This document shows, piece after piece, positions 11,986 to 24,260 of a stretch of 64,000 nucleotides of DNA (its first letter is position 1; every line of letters starts with the position of its first letter). Below the pieces are notes generated by a model. The model made no database searches. It was not told the DNA's origin and worked only from the letters and a program-made list of their open reading frames with translations. The position numbers were made by a program, and so were the translations under genes. Origin of the DNA: Aedes albopictus (taxonomy: Eukaryota > Arthropoda > Insecta > Diptera > Culicidae); assembly GCF_035046485.1 (NCBI RefSeq), contig NC_085137.1, positions 11,424,252 to 11,488,251 on the forward strand, in the 5' to 3' direction.

Positions 11986-12204
11986 ACGTGGATTTCTTTT
12001 CATAATTTCAAATCTCAATTTGTTCATCGAGCACATGTTCTGTTGTGCACATGGATGTCAAAGCATTTTCAACAGTGTAAGAGAGAGAGGTTCATTGTTT
12101 GATCTTGCATTCAAATCTCTGTCTATTTTTGTCCTGCGACTGGCAAACATGAAATGGGGGAATAGGGAAACTGGCAATACGTAGAACCAGTAAAGCTTCT
12201 ATCG

Positions 12205-12305
12205 TCCCTCACTGCAAGTGCTGTGATAGCCTCATTGGCAAAGGCGACTGAAAATTTACGTTAGCAGGATTGGAGGTTCGAATCCCATCCGTGTTTGTAA
12301 GTTTT
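12205..12305 (+). other. tRNA-like SINE head
   Basis: An A-box-like segment (gatagcctcattggcaaa) is followed about 40 nt later by a B box (ggttcgaatcccatcc at 12275-12290). The cloverleaf is otherwise degenerate and no body can be delimited. It is probably an old SINE fragment. Confidence 0.5.
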
Positions 12306-12399
12306 ATAATGAATTCGAAATTTTTTTTTATGTGACCTATTATTTTTGTAAAAATAGAATAACACACTTAAAATAATTACCCAAAAATGAGTAAAAAAG

Positions 12400-12725
12400 T
12401 TAGTTTTTACCCTAATTTTGCTTTCGGAATGTTATCAATAACTTTTTAATATCAAAATTTGTTATTGAAATATTTCCCAAATTCACTGTTATTAAGTTGT
12501 TATTGCCACTAACAAAACATGTTATTAAATTGATTTTTCAGGAACAAATTTTTGTTATGTGACTTGTTATTTTGCCGCTTATGATAGACAAGTTTATAAC
12601 TCAATATGTTATGTTAATAACATGAAAATTACTAAGTCCATTATGCAGTTATTTTGCCAAAATAACGCATTTTGTTATGCTGTTGTTATTCTCTTCTGCT
12701 CGGGGAGAGCTTACAGGGCAAAATT
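12400..12725. repeat. TTGTTATT-rich AT repeat
   Basis: Words such as ttgttatt, gttattaa and ataacatg recur in both orientations. The zone ends near a ctgctcgggga motif that resembles the CCCGAGCA termini seen at 24261, 25677, 39295 and 39768. It is likely another decayed foldback; its limits are uncertain. Confidence 0.4.
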
Positions 12726-12768
12726 TCCATTCAATTTTCTGTAGTTGAGTGTTTTCACCCGTGCTAAC

Positions 12769-13743
12769 GTAGGGGATTCTGGGGTAATACGTACCGCTTA
12801 AGGAAGATGCGTCCAAATGCATATAAAAAGGCAATAATTTATTGGTTTAACCCTTTGGAGCCGGAGGGGTCATATATGACCCCGGCGATGAAACCGAGCA
12901 TAGTAAACGTGTTCGACACCAGCGAGGTTGCGTCGACAGCGGCGAAACAAATCGGCTCCAAAAGGTTAATGCATGCATTCATTGCATATACTTTCATTCT
13001 AATAGAAACCAAACAAAATTTCAGCCTTAATACAGTTCAGCTCTTGAAAATAACGTTTTTTGTAAAGACTAACATTACGGCTTCGTATGTTTATGCGGGG
13101 CAGTATGCACCCTTGCTCGGGGTAAAATGCACTACAACAATGGGGCACGATGCACTCAAACAAAGGGGCAAGACGCACCACAACATTGAGGCAAGATGCA
13201 CCGTCGAGTTTAGAAATATTTTTGCATCTTAAACAAAATGCATGTTTTATAAGGTTTTAGGACAAACAATAGCTCAATTTTGTTTGCGATTACTTACAGA
13301 GCACTCATAGATATTATTACAGCTTGTTTTCTATAGGTGCGTTTTGCCCCAACCAATGGAGTGCATATTGCCCCAATCAATAGCAAAAAATAAAATAGTT
13401 TAAAACATATAATTTACGTAGATTACTGTTTAAGTTATTTTTCCTATGCTTAGCATTGCCCTCAATGAACTGAATAAACACAACAGCATTAGATGTTTGG
13501 TCGGTTTTCACCATCAAATCATTCGACAAACGATCGGGAAAATTACATCAGAATCGTGCTTTTCAATTTTATTCATTTTTCTTACTAATTACGTAACGCA
13601 GATATGTAAAATTTTCCAGATGCTCATTTATTAAGACGTTCTATTAGACTGATAAGGTTTCAAAGCTCTAAAACCGATAATCCCTGAAAAACAAAGGGGG
13701 TGCGTTTTGCCTCGACAGTGCGTATTACCCCAGATGCCCCTAC
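12769..13743. mobile_element. 975-bp TIR element hosting a nested TTAA MITE
   Basis: The left end gtaggggattctggggtaat and the right end attaccccagatgcccctac are complements over about 26 bp with a few mismatches. Inside are repeated gggg-ca-gatgcac words (13090-13205) and the inverse type, tgcgttttgcccc (13338-13720). A family A TTAA MITE (12847-12969) lies within it. An open frame of 141 codons (12807-13232) crosses the MITE boundary and is therefore not a gene. Confidence 0.7.
12847..12969 (+). mobile_element. 123-bp TTAA-flanked MITE, family A copy 2
   Basis: This copy has the same length and termini as 2805-2927 but in inverse orientation, bounded by TTAA. It contains the perfect palindrome GGGGTCATATATGACCCC. 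It is nested in the larger TIR element at 12769-13743, so it inserted later. Confidence 0.8.
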
Positions 13744-14160
13744 ACTATAATAAACAAAAATCATGATTCGACCATAGGTAGGTGTGTGTTCGAAAAGTCG
13801 GTTAAATTCTTCGCCTTCCAAATCAAATCAATCCAAATCGAAACTTAGACGAAGAAAACTAGTTTGTATACATTTTATCGATACAGAAAATAACAATTTA
13901 TTTTTTTATTTGAGCAGCTTTTGCTACATCCTGCAGCACTGCCATCCAACTTTGTAGTGTCACAGAGCTTTTGTGACTTGAATGTCAGCTCGATAAGAGA
14001 ATCTGGCGAAGTGAACATTGAACGGGGATGAAGAATATTTCTGCTAGCAGCGGATCCCTTCGTCATACGCAAAACGAAAAAAAAAATGTGAACCTGAAAG
14101 TGGAATGAAATTGAAACGTGGAATAGTTGTCCGAACACATTACAAATCGATCGGATTTCG
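13744..14160. other. short low-repeat interval
   Basis: No coding, RNA or mobile-element signature was recognised here. Confidence 0.4.
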
Positions 14161-17100
14161 TGAAAATCTGCTGTTAAAGTTCCTTCGGATATTACTCCAA
14201 GAGTTCTTTCGGGAATTCCAACAGAAGATTATTCAAGAATTTCCCTAGGGCTTCCTGCTGTATTTCTTTAGAGTTTCTCTGGGAATTTCTGCTGCAGATC
14301 TTCCAAGAATTCTTTCGACAATTCCTTCAGAAATTCATTCAAGAATTTTCCATGAATATCTTCAAAATTTGGAATACCTCTCATTCCTGAACCATTAGCA
14401 ATTCCTCCATAAGTTCCATCGTGGGGTTCCCCAGGAATTGCACTGCGTATCTTTCTGGAAGTTTCATTTAAAATTACTTTAAGAAATAGTTCCTTCGTTA
14501 TTTCTTCCTTATATGTATTAGGAACTTTATTCAGGAGTAAATAATTTATGCAGAAGTTCATCGGGATTTCCCCAGAAGAACATTTGATAACTTTTCCGGC
14601 TGTTTCTTTGAAAATCGCCACATGTTCAATTATGAAATACTCCAGAAATTTCAACAGAACCATTGTTTCCTTGGAAATACCCCCACGAGATCAATCGAAG
14701 CTTTCTTTAAGCCTTCACTTAGGAATTCGTTTGTTCAAAACACCAGGAGTTTCATCAGAAATTTCGTCAGGATTCCAACAAGCAATTTTTCTATTCGGAG
14801 CTTCGAAATATTTTCGAAGCTCATTTGAGGATTACCACAGCCGATCCTCCACAAATTCTTCTTAGTATTTCTTCAAGAAATCAATAAGTTTTTTTTTCGA
14901 AAATTTTCTTCGGAAATTCCTGAAGGAATTCTTAAAATCCCGTTGAAAAAATCTCCAGAAAGAATTCTTGAAAAAATCTTACAGTGATTCCAGAAAAAAC
15001 TCAATGAAGTTTTTGTGAAGAAATTGCTGGAGAAATTCTTGAAGAAATTCCTTGAGGAATTTCTGTAAAAATCCAGAGGAGTTCATGAAGAAATTTCTGA
15101 ACGAGCTCTTGGAAGAATTCCTCAAAAACTTCCAGGAAAGACCCCTGAATAATAATCCTGGAGAAATTCCTGAAAATATTGATCCATGAGTTTCTAAAAA
15201 AAACATCACGGAGAAATAATCTTGCAAGAGTTCCTGATGCCATTTATGGAATATTTTGTGAAGAATTTCTGGAAAAATCCTGGAGAAATTCTTGAGCCAA
15301 TTCTTGAAAGATTTAAGAAACATCTCAAAAAAATCTTGGAATAATTCATGTAGACATTTCCGGAAGAGTTTCTGATGGAAGAAATTCTGAAAATATTCCT
15401 CCACTGTTTGAGAAGTTCCTGGAATGATTCCTTAAAAAAAATCAGGCAGAATTACTAAAGGAATTCCTGGAAAACTTTTCCTGGACTTCGGAAAAAAGTT
15501 CTGGAAAGATTCCTGTAAAAGTTCACCAACAACTCCTGAAAAACAATTACTTAAAAAGTTCTTAGAGTTTCTAGGAATTTCCTGAAAGAATTCTGAAAAA
15601 AAAAACTGTAAATATTCCTGAGAAAAATCCGTGCTTAAAAAACATGAACAAATTGCTGAAATAATCACAGGAAAAGGTCTGGATGAAATATGAAATTGAA
15701 AACCCTGGAGAAAAACCAAAAGAAATTCCTAGAGCGATAATTAAAGCAATTCCGGGAATTGTTCTTGGAGAAACGTCTAGTAGAATTTCTGAAGAAATTC
15801 CGGGAGGAATCCCTGAAAAAAACGTGGAGGAATTGCTTAATGAATTCTTAAAGAAGACTGAGAGGTCTCAAAAAAATAGTCGTGAAAGAATTTCTGTAAA
15901 AAAATATTTCCACGAATTCTTAAAAAAAATCAAGCCTGCAGTTATTCTTATAGGAGTTCTTTGAGAAACTTCTGAAGAATATCCTGGAGAAATGCCTGAA
16001 AAAAAAATCTTGAAGGAATTCCTAAGATTCATGAAATACTTTCTGATGAAAAAATGTATGGAAAAATTCTTGGAAGAATCACTGAAAAATCTTTGTGAAA
16101 TTCCTGAAAAAATGCGGTGGAATTTAAAACGAATTCCTGAAAAAGTTTCTCAAAGAATTCCGGAAGAAATTTCTGGAAGAATTACCAGAAAAATCTTACA
16201 AAAGTTTCTAGGGAATTCCTGGAGGAATTCTTGAAAAAAAATCCGGAACGATTTCTGAAAAAGAAGTAATTTGCTGGAATAATCCATGAAAATCATGAAA
16301 AAAATCATGAAGGAAATCCTGAAGTAATTTCAAGAGGGATTCCTATAGTCCTGTAGGAGTTCCTAGAGAAATTCCTAAAGAAAATCCTGCAGAAAATTCT
16401 GAAAATAAAAACCTGTAGGCAATTTCTTGAATATTTTCTGACGAAAAATTCTAGAAGATTTTCTGAAAAAGTCTCTGAAAAAAAATCCTGGAGAAATTCC
16501 TGAATAAATTTCTCAAGAAAAGAATTCTGAAGGAATTCTTGAAATAATTCCTGAAGAAATTTCTGGAAGAATTCCAAAATAAAATCCTAGGAGAATTCCG
16601 GAAAAAAATCCAGAATTCTAAAGAAATTTTTAGGAGAATTATTAAGATTTTTTTTTAAGTTTCTAAAGGAATTCTTAAAAGAACCTGGAAATATTCCTGC
16701 CAAAGCCTTCAAAGAATAGCTTGTAAAAAAATTTGGAGCATTTTCTGAAATGAATCCTGCAGGGATTTTCATGAAGACATTCCTGAAGGAATTCCTCCAA
16801 AAACATCCAGGGGGAATTGCTGAAAGACAAAAACTTGTGAAAATTCCTGGAGTGATTGACAAAAAAATCCGGAAATAATTCCTAGATATATGTCTAGAAT
16901 AATTTCTCCGGAAATTCCTGGAGAATTTACTGAAAAAGCTTAATTGAATTTAAGAAAAAAAAATCTTCCAAGAATTCCTGAAGAAATTCTTGGTGGAATT
17001 ATTGGAAGAAATCCTGGAGGAATTCCAGTGGGAGTTCCTGAAAGAATTCATGAAAAAAGGATTCTGAAAAAAAATGATGGGGAATTCCTGAAGGATTTCC

Positions 17101-17872
17101 TAATTTTTTTCCCGAAAAAAAAATCTTAAAAATCATGGAGAAATTCCTGAAAAAATACAGTATTTTGGGGTGGTGTTTCGACTAATCGGTTTGTATTCGC
17201 GTTTTTTTCCCTTGTTGTTACATGTGTGCACATTATGTTTTCAAATATTCAAATGCTGAAGGAATTCTTGAGACAGTTTATAGATTTTTTTCTGAAGAAA
17301 TTCTGGTGATATCACTGGAAAAAAAAATCCTGTAGAAATTCCCCGAATATTCTGAAGAAATTACTGAAAATAAATCTGTTTAAATTTGAATAATGCTGAG
17401 AGAAATTTCTGAAAGAAAAATCCGGGAGGGATTCTTGAAAAAAAGGAATGATTCTTGAAAAAAATCTGGAAAAAATGCTAATAAATTCTCGAACAAGCTT
17501 TTGGGGAATTCTTGGAGGAATTCTTGAAAAAATTTTTGGAAGCGTAGTCGTCCAAGAATTGCTGACGAAAATCCTTGAAAATTTCTGATAAAATTGCTGG
17601 AAAGATTTCTTGAACAATTTCTTGCACAATCATTGAAGTAATTTTGGAAAAAAATTCAAAATGAATTCTTGCAAGAATTTCCTGCAAAAATTTCAGAAAA
17701 AAAAATCTAAAAAAGTATTCCAAAGTGGAATTATTGTTAAGAAAAAAACCTGAACGGATTCATTAAAAAACTTCTGGAGATATTCATAGAACATTTTCGG
17801 AAAGAAACAAATTCGAGGGATTCTTAGAGAAATTCCTGAAGAAATTGTCGGAGAGCTTTCTGAAAAAATCCT
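14160..17872. repeat. long GGAATTCC-word block, first part
   Basis: Almost the whole interval consists of degenerate words (ggaattcctg, gaagaaattc, ttcctggaga). The translations are monotonous in every frame: I-P-E-E-I-P, F-L-K-E-F-L or R-N-S-S-R-N. A short non-repeat patch occurs at about 17160-17260. No gene is supported. Confidence 0.8.
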
Positions 17873-19826
17873 GGAAGGATGGGAAAAAGCTGCAAGAATT
17901 ATTTGGGATTTCAAGGGAAAAAATCCTTGAGGGATTCATGAAAATCTCTAGAGAAAATCTAAGAGCAATTTCTTAAAATCCACAAAAATCTGGATCGATT
18001 CCTTAATGAATTAACTGGAGGATTTCTTGGAAGAATTCTTGAAAAATTCCCAGAAGAATTCTTAAAAAAATGCTGGATATATTCCTGGAGGAATATCTAA
18101 GAAAAAATTCTGGAGAAATTTTGGAATAATTCCTGAACAAATTCTTGGAATAATAACTGAAGAAATTTTTGAATGGATTCTTGAATAAATTTTAGAAAAA
18201 AAATCCTGAAACTATTTCAGGAGAGATTAAAGCAAATTCTCCAAAAATTCTTGAAGAAATTTTTAAGAGGTTCCTAAAGAAATTTTTGTAATAATTCCTG
18301 AAGAAATTTGTGGAAGAGTTTATAAATTTATTCCTGGAGAAATTTCTAAAAAAAAATTCTAAAAAAATTCTCAAAAAATGGAAGGAATTCTTGAAGACAT
18401 TCATCGAACAGTTGCTAAACAAATGTAATGAATTCCAGAATGATGGAATTACCAAAGAGATTCATGCGAAAATTCCTGAAGAACTTCCGAAAGAATTCCC
18501 ATAGGAATTCTTGGATGAATTTTCGAAACAACTTTTTTTTTGAAATTACCGAACCATTTCCTGGAGAAATTCCCGAAGGAATTCCTGAAGAAACTTCTGA
18601 AACATTACTTGGAACAATTCCTGAATTCCCGAAGAAATCATTGGTAGAATTCCCAAACAAATTCCTGGAGACATTTTCTGAGAAAATTTACATAAACTTA
18701 AGTTTGGAAAGATTCCTGAAGATAATTCTCCTGAAATTCCTGGAAAAATTCGAAGGAATTCTTAAGAAATTCTTGCAAGAATACCCGAAGAATTTCCGGA
18801 AGAAATCTCATAGGAAAGAATTCCTGTAGGAATATTGAACGAACTCCTCTAGAAGATACCAAAAAAGTCATGGAGAAATGCTAGAAAAAGCTCCAAGAGA
18901 AGTTCTCAAATGAGCTTCTGGAGGAATTCCGAGAAACTTCTGCAGGAATTCCTGAAGGAACTTCTCGAATAATTCCTGTTGGATGTCCTGAAATAATACC
19001 CGATTAAATTCCTGGAAAAGTTCGATAAGGAACTACCTCAAGTGTTTCCTGAGAGATTCCTTCAGGAATTCTTAAAGATTCATTTAAAGTGACTACTAAA
19101 AGTATCTCGAAAGAAAATCAAAAGAAAATCCTGAAGAAACTTTACGAGGATTCTGCAAAGGTGTTCTTGAATAATTCAGCAAGGGAATTCCCAAAGAAGT
19201 ATTGCTGGAATAGTTCTTAAGTTTCTCAAATTCTGTATTAATGCGAACTCCTGGGAGATTCCTGAACGAAAACTTGATGACATTTCTGCTAAAAATCCTG
19301 GATCCTTTGTTAAATCTTGGAGTTTTTGGGACCGTACACAAATTACGTCACGCTTTAAGGGGTTAGGGGGGGGGTTTCTCAGAAAGTGACTACCCATACA
19401 AATTTTATTTTAAATTTAAATTTAAATTTTAAAAGTGTGATATAGGGGGGAGGGGGATTGAAAAAGTTTGATTTTTGAGCGACATAATTTGTGTATCACA
19501 CCTGGGAAAAAATATAAGGTACTCCTAGAGCGATCCTCAAAGCAGCTATAGGGAAATGACCGAAGAATTTGTGGAAGTATTCTTATGTATTTCCTGGAAA
19601 AAATCCTAAAATTTCTTGGAAGATTTCCCGAAGTAATTTCTTGGAGAATATCCAAAAGCACCGCACCAGCAATACTGCTTTAGAAAAAAGAAACATAAAA
19701 ATGTCAAACGTGCTCACCAATTTCTATATGTCTTTTAATAACTTTTAATTGAACTGATCACTGAGTGTAATCACACAACCGAATCACGCAAAAACCGATC
19801 CAAACAATTTCTAACTGCATGCCCCT
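17873..19826 (+). repeat. tandem duplication, copy 1 (about 1.95 kb)
   Basis: The unit begins ggaaggatgg and ends tctaactgcatgcccct. It is followed directly by a second copy with scattered substitutions and small indels. Most of the unit is GGAATTCC-word DNA. Its last 500 bp contain a cacaaattacgtcacgct repeat (about 19330-19500) and ordinary AT-rich sequence. Confidence 0.8.
19325..19505. mobile_element. short repeat with ACAAATTACGTCACGC-type end
   Basis: cgtacacaaattacgtcacg and the later cgacataatttgtgtatcac form imperfect inverted ends around a G-rich interior. A second copy lies at about 21296-21460 because the whole segment was duplicated. It resembles the CGTCCATAAATGACGTAGC repeats at 29.6 and 31.7 kb in general design only. 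Confidence 0.5.
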
Positions 19827-21783
19827 GGAAGGATGGAAAAAAGCTGCAAGAATTATTTGGGATTTCCAGGGAAAAAAACCTTCAGGGATTCATGAAAATC
19901 TCTAGAGAAAATCTCAGAGCAATTGCTTAAAATCTACAAAAATCTGGATCGATTCCTTAATGAATTAACCGGAAGATTTCTTGGAAGAATTCTTGAAAAA
20001 ATCCCAGAAGAATACTTTGAAAAAAAAAGGCTGGATATATTCCTGGAGGAATATCTAAGCAAAATTCTGGAGAAGTTTTTTCCTGGAGAAATTTTGGAAT
20101 AATTCCTGACCAAATTCTTGGAATAATAACTGAAGAAATTTTTGAATGGATTCTTGAATAAATTCTAGAAAATATCCTGAAACTATTTCAGGAGAGATTC
20201 AAACAAATTCTCCAAAAATTTTTGAAGAAATTTTTAAGAGGTTCCTAAAGAAATTTTTGCAATAATTTCTGAAGAAATTTGTGGAAGAGTTTATAAATTT
20301 ATTCCTGGAGAAATTTCTGAAAAAAATTCTAAAAAAAAATCTAAAAAAAATGGAAGGAATTATTGAAGAAATTCATCCAACAGTTGCTGAACAAATCTTA
20401 TGAATTCCAGAATGAAGGAATTTCCAAAGAGATTCATACGAAAATTCCTGAAGAGCTTCCGAAAGAATTCCCATAGGAATTCTTGGATGAATTTTCGAAA
20501 CAACTTTTTTTTTTTTTTGAAATTACCGAACCATCTCCTGGAGAAGTTCCCGAAGGAATTCCTGAAGAAACTTCTGAAACATCACTTGAAACAATTCCCG
20601 AATTCAAGAAGAAATCATTGGTAGAATTCCCAAACAAATTCCTGGAGACATATTCTGAGAAAATTGATATAAACTTAAGTTTGGAAAGATTCCTGAAGAT
20701 TATTATCCTGAAATTCCTGGAAAAATTCGAAGGAGTTTCTAAGAGATTCTTGCAAGAATACCCGAAGAATTTCCGGAAGAATTCTCATAGGAAAGAATTC
20801 CTGGAGGAATTTTGAACGAACTCCACTAGAAGATACCGAAAAAGTCATGGAGAAATGCTAGAAAAAGCTCCAGGAGAAGTTCCCAAATGAGCTTCTGGAA
20901 TTCCTGATGGAACTTCTCGAATAATTCTTGTTGGATGTCCTGAAATAATACCCATTTAAATTCCTGGAAAAGTTCGATAAGGAACTACCTCAAGTGTTTC
21001 CTGAGAGATTCCTTCAGAAATTCTTAAAGATACATGTAAAGTAACTAACTAAAAGAATCTCCAAAGAAAATCAAAAGAAAATCCTGAAGAAACTTTACGA
21101 GGATTCCGCAAAGGTGTTCTGGAATAATTCAGCAAGGGAATTCCCAAAGAAGTATTGCTGGAATAATTTTCAAGTTCCCCAAATTCTGTATTAATGCCCG
21201 GAAGAACTCCTGGGAGATTCCTGAACGAAAACTTGGTGACATTTCTGCAAAAAATCCTGGATGAATTCCCTTGTTAAATCTTGGAGTTTTTGGGAACGTA
21301 CACAAATTACGTCACGCTTTGAGGGGGTAGAGGGGGAGGGGGTTTCTCAGAAAGTGACTACCCATACAAATTACAGAGAGGGCCCATACAAAAAGTGTGA
21401 TATAAGGGTGAGAGGGATTGAAAAAGCTCGATTTTTGAGTGACATAATTTATGTATCATATATAAGGTACTCCTAGAGCGATCCTCGAAGCAGCTATAGG
21501 GAAATCACCGAAGAATTTGTGGAAGTATTCTTATGTGTTTCCTGGAAAAAATCATAAAATTTCTTGGAAGATTTCCCGAAGTAATTTCTTGGAGAATATC
21601 CAAAGGCACCGCACCAGCAATACAGAAAATACAAACATAATAATGTGAAACGTGCTCACCAATTTCTAAATGTCTTTTAATAACTTTTAATTGAACTGAT
21701 CACTGAGTGTAATCACACAACCGAATCACGCAAAAACCGATCCAAACACATTTATGTCCTCTAATTTCTAACTGCACGCCCCT
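19827..21783 (+). repeat. tandem duplication, copy 2 (about 1.96 kb)
   Basis: This copy starts at ggaaggatgg, immediately after copy 1, and ends ctaactgcacgcccct. It differs by substitutions at a few percent by eye and by small indels, for example acatttatgtcct near 21748, absent at the corresponding place in copy 1. The duplication is older than the LINE-associated one at 40 kb. Confidence 0.8.
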
Positions 21784-24260
21784 TTGTTTTACTTTGTATC
21801 CAGTTTGTGTATCTATAGGCATACCAAACCAAGCTGCGAATTTAATCGATCATCATTGCTGGAGACAGCATCAATGACGACGGATTTACTAGCTTACCAT
21901 CACAGAATAGGCAACAAGGGGTATACGCATCGCGTCCTCGTGAAGGTGTGATTCTGATCTCACCAGCCGCGTGAGCTCTGTTCCTTCTGTCAGCTACGTC
22001 TTTGATTCGCTCATACATCTAGACTACATTCTAAACGTGCGACTTGTTCTCAATAGATGCCACAAATTGGGCACACATTTTGACTCCACAGTCAGTGCCA
22101 TGACACACGACGAGGCGAGAGATTTTGGCGATTGGAGTTGGGGAGATTCGATAGGCTGGTAGAATGAATTCCTAGGAAATTTCGTTATCGGAATCTCAGG
22201 AAAAAAAAAAAACATCACGTTCGATTGCGTCTGATGATGGTGGAAGCAGGGAAGGAGAGGAGACCCAAGAATGAGATCTTCCAAGTAGATAGTTGCTAAC
22301 GTTGGATCGACTGAATGTGCAAACAAATAATAGGAGATTCTTCTCGTGCGATTGCTGGCATTCTCATTCGTCGCTTTTGGTGAGGAGTCATTTGGGTGTT
22401 GGATTATTTGATGAATCGCTTCCAGTCACGACGACGTAGATAAAAGAAGAAATAATACTTTGAGGCGATATTTGGCTTTGGAAGCGATGATGCTTTTTGA
22501 TCTGAAATTTGAATGATTTTTGATACACTATTTCGATGTTGGTATTACATCTTTACATACAGGGTCTCTGTTCTTCAGTTCCTGTGTGTGCGACTCTGCT
22601 CAAGGTAACGAGCAATAATAGCTTATTGTGAGCATTCAAACAACGTAACTCAAGGATGAATAACAACATTTGTATTCAACGATGCATATTAAAACCCTTG
22701 TATGATGTCATTTTCAAATGCACACGAAGGCTACAAACTCACATTTCTTCCGTGAAACCAGCATAAAATAACGTCACGCTCGAAGATTTGCAACTAGACA
22801 AGCGAAAAATCCTTTGTCTTCATGCCTTCCCAACCGGACAAGCAACAGCAGTGACGCGGACTCGGAGATTGAAGGATTACGGTAAAAAGCTAATTAATCT
22901 CAAACTTCCTCCAGCTAGCCGAACAGCCAGCAAGTCAGTCAGATAACTATGATGACAAAATGCCCGACAGAGGGAGAACCCCTCGCACGCGGGTCATCAT
23001 ATAATCAGTCATCGAAGATGACAAAAGCCGGAAAACGAGGAAAAACTTTTCCGCGCCTTTCTTCCAAACAAGCAACTGGCAATGCTTTGGTATCAGACAG
23101 TGCCCAAGATAGCATCGGAAAAGGAAAAATTGTCCTTCCAAGAGTTTGTTGCAAGCTCCTTCTAAAGAGGATGCACCGTCGAGTCGACTGATGACCGCCG
23201 CAAGGGGTGGTGGGTGAGTAATTTCCATGCGGGATGCTTTTAATCTTCCGATTAATTCCAACTGGTTCGCAGTCACAACTTTTGCAACCGCCACCATCCA
23301 TCGTATCCTCAATCGAACCCAGAGCCAGGAGGAGTTCATTCTGAAAGAAAGTGGCCAGAAAGAAAATAACTATGTGCAGGAAAAGATATCTTCCATGGTT
23401 CGCCACACTTTTCCCTTTCATCATGATGGACAAATTTCCTTTCTCTATCCTTTCTGGGATTTCCACTGCACTGTGAGGACCGAAAAAAACTTTTCTTTTT
23501 AACAAATTAGCCCCACAGGGAGCAGCACTTCGGGCGGCATCGATGGAGCGAGCGATACCTTCACATTTTTCTGCTTCCTCCTTCTGCTTTGCTAAGGCTT
23601 CTTGAGGAGGAAAACTTTATCCACCGCAGTTCTTTTTTTGATTAATTCCCGGCACAACCCACAACCGGCTGATGATTTAGTTGACCCATTAAAGGCTTAG
23701 ATTTGATGCATTATACCGCCGGCACAGCGTCATGATTCCATAATTGCCTCCGTCGATACAAGAACGGGAGCTGGGGGTTAGACGCCCATCAGAATTTGCG
23801 AAAGAATTTTACACGCAGAAAAATTACACTTGTTTAAAACAATGAAACGCATTGTTGATTTTCAAACAGGGAATTTACTTATTCCAAAGTCAATTTTCTT
23901 TGTTCTTACTTGAAGTTTATTGACAAAACCAACCAATTACCGTCATTCCAACGTTGAAACGTTTCTACAAAATGGGGCCCTAAAACTTGACCCAGAAGCA
24001 CTCACACATCTTTAAAATGCTTTGCTTACCCCAACATCGCCAGAACGAGGAAGGTGTATCAAATCCATCACCCTAACTTCCAAGTGCAGTTTTGACCGTG
24101 ATGGATAACGCGCAGGTACTCAAGACAGCATTCACAAAAAGTTGATCGGTTTCGCATTTTTGTCCATCCACTTGCCGAGTGTCTAAAAATAGATTTCCGA
24201 GCTGCCGCCGAAGCTACCCTCGCCAACATAATCACATACTGACTTTGCTTGTGACAAAAT
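21784..24260. other. low-repeat interval of about 2.5 kb
   Basis: Base composition is balanced and simple repeats are scarce. Open frames of up to 166 codons (23005-23505 minus) overlap others on the opposite strand and show no recognisable domain. This may be intronic or intergenic single-copy DNA of the host. I see no splice-supported exon. Confidence 0.35.

Larger units (their letters stand above)
11426..12080. mobile_element. 655-bp foldback element with a tRNA-like sequence in each arm
   Basis: The left arm begins ttacactgttgaaaatgc and the right arm ends with its exact complement. The arms of about 240 bp remain nearly identical and are separated by a spacer of about 170 bp. Each arm contains a 72-nt tRNA-like sequence (11521-11592 minus, 11914-11985 plus), so the two read towards the element ends. 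There is no protein-coding capacity. The same plan recurs at 34786-35458. Confidence 0.8.

Noticed and set aside
12807..13232. 141-codon plus-strand frame
   Set aside because: It runs across the edge of the TTAA MITE into the host TIR element, so it joins unrelated sequences.
14160..21250. CRISPR-like array or classical satellite
   Set aside because: Repeats vary in length and sequence with no constant spacer or period, and the DNA is clearly insect.
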